Assembly (NCBI GenBank): GCA_039188505.1
Contig: JBCCZC010000323.1
Location: 1 to 6,709, forward strand
Length of the DNA stretch: 6,709 nt
Direction: 5' to 3'
DNA from: JBCCZC01 sp039188505
GTDB lineage: Bacteria; Pseudomonadota; Gammaproteobacteria; Xanthomonadales; SZUA-38
Below, one piece after another: positions 1-5,449 of this stretch (its first letter is position 1; each line of letters starts with the position of its first letter). Both the position numbers and the translations under genes were made by a program. The notes below the pieces were generated by a model. It worked only from the letters and a program-made list of their open reading frames with translations. It made no database searches and was not told where the DNA came from.

Positions 1-1
1 G

Positions 2-1438
2 GACGGTTCACAGGTCGTCCCCGGCTACTTCACGACGAACTGCGCCACGCGGCTGACGGAGAAGATCCGGGCGCTCAACGAGAACGACCTGGCGCTCCAG
101 GACCGCTACATCACCTACAGCTTCTACGCCCGCGACGCGCGGTCGATTCACGATGAGCCCGACGCCCTCGCCTATCTCCAGGATCCGGTGAAGACAAGCA
201 ACGACGATCTCGCGCCGGTGGCTCATGACGACTGCATCGCAGTCGCAGCGGCGATCGGCAAGGACCTGATCCGTGAGGCACTGCGGGCCGACGACGGGTC
301 CATCAGCTGGATCGCGCTGGAGCACCTCCAGGACGCCGGTGTCTTTCAGCTCCAGCCGGTGTCCTACAACCTCTACAGCGGTGCAGCCGGCATCGCGTGT
401 TTTCTGGCAGCCCTCGGCCGGTTCACCGGCCGGTCGGCGTTCACGGAAGCTGCGTGGGACGCCGCGCGGCCGCTGTTCCGGATGGCCGACGAGGAGCACG
501 AATCGATCATCTATCTCTCCGGCCTTGGCGTGGGCGTCGGCCTGGGTTCACTCATCTACGGTTTTGCCTTCCTGGCAGACCTGTTCGGGCCGGGCGAGCG
601 GCGGGATCGCTGCCTCGAGACGGCGACCCGCTGCGCGGCGCGAATCGATGACCGCGCGCTCCGGGCCGATCATCGCCACGACGTCATGTTCGGCTCCGCC
701 GGCGCCATCCTGGCGCTCCATCGACTGGCGGCAGCGGACGCGACATCCGCTGCGACCGACCGGATCGACGCGCTGGCGCGGCATCTGCTGGATTCCAGGA
801 TCGACACTGACTCCGGCCATCGCATCGTCCCGACCCTCCGATCGGGCGCCGCGACCGGCTTGTCCCACGGCGCCGCGGGCATCGCGCTGGCGCTGGCCCG
901 CGCCGGCACGCTCACCTCGACCCCGTCGTTCGTCGAGGCCGCCCTCGAGCATGCCGACTTCGAGGAGCATCTCTACGACACCGAGGAGGGCAACTACCCC
1001 GACTATCGCAGCGTGCCCGGGCAACCCGCATTCATCACCGCCTGGTGTCATGGCTCACCGGGCATCGGCCTCGCCCGGCTTCGCCTCTACGAACTGACGG
1101 GCGAGGCCCGGCTACGCGACCAGGCCGAGCGCGCGATGGCCACGACCCGACGGTTCACCCTCGATCACCTCGACCACATCTGCTGCGGCAACCTGGGTCG
1201 GATCGACATCCAGCTGGAACATGCCCGAGCCATGCAGGATGAGGCCCTCGAGCGCGGGGTTCGTCAGGACGCCGCCTATGTCCTCGGCCGCTATCACGAG
1301 AAGGGCGGCTTCCGCATGTTCATGAATACCCCGACGCAGGTGTTCTCTCCGGGCCTCTTCGTCGGCGCCGCCGGCATCGGCATGACGCTCCTTCGGCTGG
1401 CGGACGATTCGCTTCCCTGCGTCATGGCGTTCGACTGA
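2..1438 (+). CDS. lanM: Class II lanthipeptide synthetase LanM, C-terminal part (5' end off window)
   Basis: LanM enzymes phosphorylate and dehydrate Ser/Thr of a precursor peptide, then a C-terminal LanC-like zinc domain adds Cys thiols to form (methyl)lanthionine rings in the cytoplasm. The frame is open from base 2 and gives 478 residues; complete LanMs are usually about 900-1100, so most of the dehydratase is missing. Residues 1-60 (RLTEKIRALNENDLALQ and following) match the end of the dehydratase domain. The cyclase domain fills the rest: LYSGAAGIA near 124-132, SHGAAGIA with His289, WCHGSPGIG with Cys349, and ICCGNLGR with Cys394/Cys395. Cys349, Cys394 and Cys395 are the expected zinc ligands; most LanMs have Cys-His at the last pair, so this is the three-Cys, ProcM-like type. 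GTG at 188 is in frame but internal, because family similarity continues upstream of it. The stop lies 10 bases before the next gene, implying one operon. Family assignment is secure; the product is unknown. Confidence 0.93.
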   Translation, partial: DGSQVVPGYFTTNCATRLTEKIRALNENDLALQDRYITYSFYARDARSIHDEPDALAYLQDPVKTSNDDLAPVAHDDCIAVAAAIGKDLIREALRADDGSISWIALEHLQDAGVFQLQPVSYNLYSGAAGIACFLAALGRFTGRSAFTEAAWDAARPLFRMADEEHESIIYLSGLGVGVGLGSLIYGFAFLADLFGPGERRDRCLETATRCAARIDDRALRADHRHDVMFGSAGAILALHRLAAADATSAATDRIDALARHLLDSRIDTDSGHRIVPTLRSGAATGLSHGAAGIALALARAGTLTSTPSFVEAALEHADFEEHLYDTEEGNYPDYRSVPGQPAFITAWCHGSPGIGLARLRLYELTGEARLRDQAERAMATTRRFTLDHLDHICCGNLGRIDIQLEHARAMQDEALERGVRQDAAYVLGRYHEKGGFRMFMNTPTQVFSPGLFVGAAGIGMTLLRLADDSLPCVMAFD

Positions 1439-1448
1439 TCCCGACGCC

Positions 1449-2669
1449 GTGTTCGACTGGGACCTGCGAGAACTCCTCTCCCCACCTGGCTGGGACGTCT
1501 TCCTGACCGACCACTGGCAGCAGCAGCCGCTGCATGTCCCCGGCGAGGGTTCGAACCGTTTCGCCCCGCTCGTGACCCACGCGGACGTCGACCGGATTCT
1601 CGCGGCCCAGGCGGGCAAGGCAGATTTTCCGATCTCCGTGATCGGCAGCCACCAGGGGAAAGGCGTTCCGGCGGACAAGCGATCGTACGACCGCACCCAC
1701 TGGACTCCGGAGCACGTTGCCGAACGCGTGCGGGAGGGGGCGACGGTTCGGATCGGTAACATGGCGCGCTATGCGCCCGAGGTCGCGCGCCTCGTGCGCG
1801 CCTTCGAGACGGTGATTCACACCGACATCGCCGTGAATCTCTATCGAACGCCGGCGAGCTCCCGGGCGTTCGACGCCCATTTCGACAACCACGACGTCTT
1901 CATCATCCAGCTCGACGGGTCCAAGACGTGGCGTCTGTACGACCCGCCCCGGGACCTGCCGATGGAAGTGACCTTTCCGGGCCGGCTGAGCCTGATGCAG
2001 CCGAAGCTGCCGTTCGGGGAGATGTTTCTGCCCTCGCGCCCCGCCGTTGAGCTTCGAGACGAGATCCGGATGCGGCCGGGTGACCTCCTCTACATCCCCC
2101 GGGGGTTCACCCATCAGGTGTTCACCGAGGACGAGGACTCGCTGCATCTCACCGTCGCCGCACCGGTCATCACCTGGTACGAGGTCGCGGCGCACGCACT
2201 GATCGAAGCCGCCGCCGAGTCCAGGGCGCTGCGGACCGCCCTGCCCGCTGACTTCGCCACCGCGGGCATTGACGCCGCAAGCCAGGTGCCCGCCGAGATC
2301 GCCGCTGCCGTGGCGACCCATCTGACGGCAGACAGGATCGAAGCGTCGTTCGACGAGCTGGCGGTGCGCTTCGTCAATTCCCGCCAGCCCCTGGTGGAGC
2401 CGGGGGAAGCAGATCCCGTATCCCTAGACTCGGTGCTGAGAATTGCCCAGCCCATGGTCTATACGACCCAGCGCGTGACAACCCACATCTACCTGCTGTT
2501 TCGCGGCGCATTCGTCCCCGTGCCGCTACGCTGCGAGAGCATGCTCGACCACATGCTCACCGAGTCCGAATTCCGGGTCGGCGACCTCCCCACGTGGATG
2601 GATGACAAGAGCCGGGTGCTGCTGTGCCAGGTGCTCGTCGACAAGGGCTTTCTCGAGCCGGTGCCATGA
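1449..2669 (+). CDS. Cupin-4/JmjC-type Fe(II)/2-oxoglutarate oxygenase (ROX-like)
   Basis: Proteins of this family (YcfD/RoxA, MINA53, NO66) hydroxylate protein side chains such as Arg or His of ribosomal proteins. The product is 406 residues, comparable to the family. Seen in order: an N-terminal FLTDHWQQQPLHV segment (about 18-30) like the family's opening motif; the JmjC core with the iron-binding H-x-D in DAHFDNHDVFIIQLDGSKTW (His144, Asp146); a GDLLYIPRGFTHQ segment supplying the distal His222; and a C-terminal winged-helix-like region (about 365-406) ending DDKSRVLLCQVLVDKGFLEP. The full iron triad suggests an active enzyme. The GTG start is 10 bases after the lanM stop, has no clear Shine-Dalgarno and is probably read by coupling. 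The end overlaps the next gene by ATGA. Family membership is clear. The substrate is inference: the lanthipeptide precursor is favoured by the operon, but a ribosomal or other protein target cannot be excluded. Confidence 0.88.
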   Translation: MFDWDLRELLSPPGWDVFLTDHWQQQPLHVPGEGSNRFAPLVTHADVDRILAAQAGKADFPISVIGSHQGKGVPADKRSYDRTHWTPEHVAERVREGATVRIGNMARYAPEVARLVRAFETVIHTDIAVNLYRTPASSRAFDAHFDNHDVFIIQLDGSKTWRLYDPPRDLPMEVTFPGRLSLMQPKLPFGEMFLPSRPAVELRDEIRMRPGDLLYIPRGFTHQVFTEDEDSLHLTVAAPVITWYEVAAHALIEAAAESRALRTALPADFATAGIDAASQVPAEIAAAVATHLTADRIEASFDELAVRFVNSRQPLVEPGEADPVSLDSVLRIAQPMVYTTQRVTTHIYLLFRGAFVPVPLRCESMLDHMLTESEFRVGDLPTWMDDKSRVLLCQVLVDKGFLEPVP

Positions 2670-3736
2670 CCGGTTCGTCGCTCGCAGCCAGCGTCGAGCA
2701 GGCCTTGCGCGATATACCCGAGACGCTGATCGGTGCCGAAGCCAGGCACCAGATCGTCACCGTGGCCAACCACCTGCCCGGGCGCATGCACGCGCCGCTG
2801 TTCGGCTTCGAGTGCGCGCTGGCTACCGCGGACGCTGCCGCTGATCTGCTGGTCAGCGCGGCGGGCCGACCGCAGGGCCCCCGGGCCTTGCGCGAAGCGG
2901 CGGCGGCCCTCGTTTCTGAGTTTCCGGACTCGAGCTGGGGTTCCGTACAGCGGCTGGCCGACCGGTGGCGGAACGACGGTGGCCTTGACCACTTCTGGCT
3001 CGAATTCGACGTCGAGGGCCCGGCGCCGCTGCTTCCCAATCTGTTCTTCGGCCCCGGCGAGGGTGACGCACCACCGGCACGTGGAGAGGAATTACTCGCG
3101 CTGGTGCATGAACTGGGCCCGGAGCTGACCGGGGAACCGTTGGACGATGCCATGACCGAGGGGTTCACGCGGCTCATGGACGTCCTGCCGGAGCAGGCCT
3201 GCGTGTTCCAGCTGGGCGCCATGCGGGCACGCCCCGGGCGTGGAATCCGGGTCTGCATCAACGAAATCTACTTCGACGGGATCCCGCGCCTGCTGGCTGC
3301 CCTGGACCACCCTGCCATTCACGAGGTCGATCGCATCTGCCGGCAGCTGCAACCGGTTGCCGACGCCTGCGCGCTCCAGCTGGACCTCTCGCCCCAGCTG
3401 TCCCCCGACGTCGGGATCGAGGTCTACGTGGCGCCGGGCCGCCCCGCGGACGACCGGCGGTCGCGCGAGCAGGGTTTCGTCGATTGGCTTGCGACGGAGC
3501 GGCTTTGCACGCGGGCGAAGGCCGACGCCCTCATGGCCTATTCCGGTCTGTCAGATGTCCTTTCCGCCCCGGAGGCCTGGCCGCCGGACCTCGTCGCCGC
3601 AGGATCGCTCATCGGCCGGCGCAGCGGGTTCCTGCGGCGAATCCATCACTTCAAGCTCAGCGCCGGCCCCCGGCCGCCTCGGGCGAAGGCCTACCTGGCG
3701 GTGCAGCACGTCTGGTTGCCCGCTAGAGCGGATTGA
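2666..3736 (+). CDS. Uncharacterised protein in the lanM operon
   Basis: I do not recognise a characterised family. The start is the ATG at 2666, which shares ATGA with the stop of the oxygenase gene, so translational coupling is likely; an in-frame start at 2624 would lie deep inside the oxygenase gene and is less likely. The product is 356 residues, soluble, with no signal peptide or membrane segment. Conspicuous stretches are DHFWLEFD (108-115), PNLFFGPGEG (124-133), FQLGAMRARPG (181-191), ALQLDLSPQLSPDVGIEVYV (236-255), LCTRAKADALMAYSG (280-294) and the C-terminal RRIHHFKLSAGPRPPRAKAY (324-343) followed by LAVQHVWLP. From memory this pattern resembles unnamed proteins encoded beside LanM genes elsewhere, which I could not check. 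The strand-rich layout with a C-terminal K-x-Y loosely recalls ABBA prenyltransferases, but this is weak. No catalytic motif is assured. It overlaps the convergent FAD oxidoreductase gene by 14 bases at its 3' end. Confidence 0.85.
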   Translation: MTGSSLAASVEQALRDIPETLIGAEARHQIVTVANHLPGRMHAPLFGFECALATADAAADLLVSAAGRPQGPRALREAAAALVSEFPDSSWGSVQRLADRWRNDGGLDHFWLEFDVEGPAPLLPNLFFGPGEGDAPPARGEELLALVHELGPELTGEPLDDAMTEGFTRLMDVLPEQACVFQLGAMRARPGRGIRVCINEIYFDGIPRLLAALDHPAIHEVDRICRQLQPVADACALQLDLSPQLSPDVGIEVYVAPGRPADDRRSREQGFVDWLATERLCTRAKADALMAYSGLSDVLSAPEAWPPDLVAAGSLIGRRSGFLRRIHHFKLSAGPRPPRAKAYLAVQHVWLPARAD

Positions 3737-4781
3737 GCAGCCCCGCCCGATCCAGCGCCGCCTTGTGCGCCATGAACCGCGACCAGACGTCCGGCGAGAA
3801 GTAGTCTTGGAGGGCCTGCGACCTGAGCTCGGTCTGGATGTAGCGTCGGTACTGGGGCTCGCGCGTGGTCAGCGCCACGACGTCACGCTCGATGGCGCCC
3901 ATCGCCTCCCAGTCGAAGCCGCCCTCGGGCTCGCTGCCCCAGATGCCCACCGCGCCCAGCGACGTCTGCTCCGGATGAACCAGCGGCGGGTTGAATCGCT
4001 GCAGACGGATCTCGTAGGCGTACGGCCACCGCCCCACCCAGGCGTGACGGTGCCTGACGCCGATATCGATCATGTCCTGACGGGCCGCCGTCGCCCGGTC
4101 CAGGGGCGCGAAGACTGTGAACCACACGATTCGCTCCCAGTCCGGTTGGCTCGCCTCGACGCGCCCGCTCGCTCCCTGCGGGTAGGGCCTGGCGGCGCCG
4201 GCGAGCGGTGCAATCTTCAGGTCGAATTCCCAGGCGACGCCGAGCTGGCCCATGGAACCGAATAGCCACGGAAACACCGCGTCGTCCGGCCCGAAGGCAT
4301 GGTCGCGACCGTCACCCCCGATGAGCCTGACCTGCTCCACCGTTTCCCAGAAGCCGCCGTGCAGTCCACTGCTTTCCCCAAATCCGCCCGCGGCCATGAA
4401 ACCGCCGACCGAAGAGGCCGCCTGCCCGCCGTCGTTGACCACGAGAAGGTCGAAGCCATTGGAGCGTACAAGGGCTGCAACGTCCCACACCGCCGCACCC
4501 GCCCCCACCGTGACGGTGCCCGGTCGATCGAACCTGAAGTGCCGGCAGGCGGTCATGTCGATCAGGCACTCGCCGGCTCGCGGCAGCGATTGACCGTTCA
4601 TGGAATGGCCGTTGGCCCGGACGCGAATGGGCTGGCCGCGGGCGTAGGCTTCGCGGAGCGCGCGGCGCAAGGCTGACTGGTTTGTCGGCTGGTGCCAGAC
4701 CTCCGGGCGCGCGCACTGAAAGCGCCCGGAATAGTCCGTCAGGGGCAGGCCTTCCTCCGTCGCCTCGGCGGACGTCGTCAC
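3723..4781 (-). CDS. Short FAD-binding PCMH-type oxidoreductase (FAD_binding_4)
   Basis: A flavin-dependent oxidoreductase of the group that includes cytokinin dehydrogenase, berberine-bridge and glycolate/lactate-type enzymes. The product is 352 residues; the FAD domain covers about 25-195. Visible signatures are the pyrophosphate-contacting loop RVRANGHSMNGQS (53-65), VGAGAAVWDV (92-101), NDGGQAASSVGGFMAAGGFG (116-135), HGGFWETVEQVRLIGGDG (141-158) and LFGSMGQLGV (173-182). The His in GHS (59) occupies the position that carries covalent FAD in cytokinin dehydrogenase; whether it is covalent here is unknown. The C-terminal substrate domain (about 196-352) is short and lacks a recognisable berberine-bridge tail, but the protein ends LLNPL, similar to the usual LNPG ending of the superfamily, so it does not look truncated. 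The start is GTG at 4781, overlapping the upstream gene's TGA as GTGA, with no good ribosome site of its own: a coupled pair. Substrate unknown; peptide or sugar oxidation would suit the context but is speculation. Confidence 0.87.
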   Translation of the reverse strand: MTTSAEATEEGLPLTDYSGRFQCARPEVWHQPTNQSALRRALREAYARGQPIRVRANGHSMNGQSLPRAGECLIDMTACRHFRFDRPGTVTVGAGAAVWDVAALVRSNGFDLLVVNDGGQAASSVGGFMAAGGFGESSGLHGGFWETVEQVRLIGGDGRDHAFGPDDAVFPWLFGSMGQLGVAWEFDLKIAPLAGAARPYPQGASGRVEASQPDWERIVWFTVFAPLDRATAARQDMIDIGVRHRHAWVGRWPYAYEIRLQRFNPPLVHPEQTSLGAVGIWGSEPEGGFDWEAMGAIERDVVALTTREPQYRRYIQTELRSQALQDYFSPDVWSRFMAHKAALDRAGLLNPL

Positions 4782-5377
4782 GAGAGGCGCCGACGTTTTT
4801 CAGCAAACCCGGATTGGTCGTGCCTTGGATACGGCAGCAGCGAATCCGGATCGTCGGAGAGATTCAAGAGGGAAACACCCGCGCCGTCGCAGAATCGAGC
4901 CTGAATGTCGAAGTACGCGCCTAGTGGCTCGCGATGGGGTTCCTCGGCGGGGATGGACTGTCCGCGTCCGTAGAAGTGGGTCGTGCCCCCCGCGTAGTTG
5001 AAATCGCAGCCGAGGTAACCGATGCGACCGGGGTTCAAGGCGTGCATGACCCAGTAGGAGGTGCTGAAGTGGATCAGGCCGCCGGTCACCGACCACCAGT
5101 CATCCGATTCGCCATGGCTGAAGCGCCGCGCATAGTGCCTGACCGCTTCGACGTATTCGGCGTAGGAAACGACCCGGCCCGGCTCATAGCGGCCCGCGGG
5201 TGGCCGCTTCGATCCAGGCAGCGCATCCATGTGGACCACGTAGTCGACGCGGTCGGGCCTGAAGCTCCACGCCCGGTTCATCGCAACGACCGTCCACGGT
5301 GAGGAATCCATCCGGTCCAGCTGAGCAATGGATGGACCGCTTCCGAGCACCAGCACCTGATGTCGCGCATCGACCAT
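4778..5377 (-). CDS. Rossmann-like protein resembling GT42 sialyltransferase/DUF115-type proteins
   Basis: The product is 199 residues. It opens with a strand-loop VLVLGSGPSIAQLD (8-21), then VVAMNRAW (30-37), DYVVHMDA (45-52), SVTGGLIHFSTSYWVMHAL (96-114), RIGYLGCDFNY (118-128) with THFYGRG (133-139), and ends with VSLLNLSDDPDSLLPYPR (168-185). The order G-x-GPS, Asn, Asp, T/S-G-G, G-x-D and a late Asn-Ser-like loop matches the layout I recall for Campylobacter GT42 sialyltransferases, MptE/DUF115 proteins and some phage-encoded homologues, suggesting a nucleotide- or nucleotide-sugar-binding fold. Whether it is an active transferase is unknown. ATG at 5377 is preferred because GGGGA lies about 7 bases upstream and the protein then begins just before the first strand; an upstream GTG at 5434 would add 19 unrelated residues and use up the intergenic region. 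Its stop overlaps the FAD oxidoreductase start (GTGA). Confidence 0.75.
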   Translation of the reverse strand: MVDARHQVLVLGSGPSIAQLDRMDSSPWTVVAMNRAWSFRPDRVDYVVHMDALPGSKRPPAGRYEPGRVVSYAEYVEAVRHYARRFSHGESDDWWSVTGGLIHFSTSYWVMHALNPGRIGYLGCDFNYAGGTTHFYGRGQSIPAEEPHREPLGAYFDIQARFCDGAGVSLLNLSDDPDSLLPYPRHDQSGFAEKRRRLS

Positions 5378-5449
5378 CTTGTTCCCCGAACTTCGGCGAT
5401 TTCGTATGCTAGCAACGATATCGAGAATGATCACCGTGAAGAAATAGTT
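5378..5449. promoter_or_regulatory. AT-rich divergent intergenic region, probable back-to-back promoters
   Basis: This 72-base stretch separates the minus-strand pair from the S53 peptidase gene and is the only AT-rich piece of the window: 32 of 72 bases are G/C by hand count. It holds three short perfect palindromes, GCTAGC (5408-5413), CGATATCG (5416-5423) and TGATCA (5428-5433), possible half-operators or chance. TATGCT at 5405-5410 could be a rightward -10 box, but no well-spaced -35 is evident, so promoter positions are not assigned. GGGGA next to the minus-strand ATG is a ribosome site. Confidence 0.45.

Noticed and set aside
188..1438. A separate 416-residue LanC-like protein starting at GTG 188
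   Set aside because: The frame is open back to base 2 and the upstream residues match the LanM dehydratase end, so 188 is internal.
1422..2321. A 299-residue minus-strand ORF opposite the oxygenase gene
   Set aside because: It lies opposite a gene with a clear family match; its composition is a GC-rich shadow and no motif is recognisable. The same applies to minus ORFs at 548-1051, 1112-1762 and 2557-3261.
3240..4265. A 341-residue plus-strand ORF spanning the convergent gene ends
   Set aside because: It runs out of frame through the unknown gene and antisense to the FAD oxidoreductase, and is Arg/Pro/Ser-rich with no domain.
5378..5434. N-terminal extension of the Rossmann-like protein to GTG 5434
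   Set aside because: The ATG at 5377 has a GGGGA ribosome site and places the first strand at the normal distance from the N terminus; the extension would nearly abolish the divergent promoter region.
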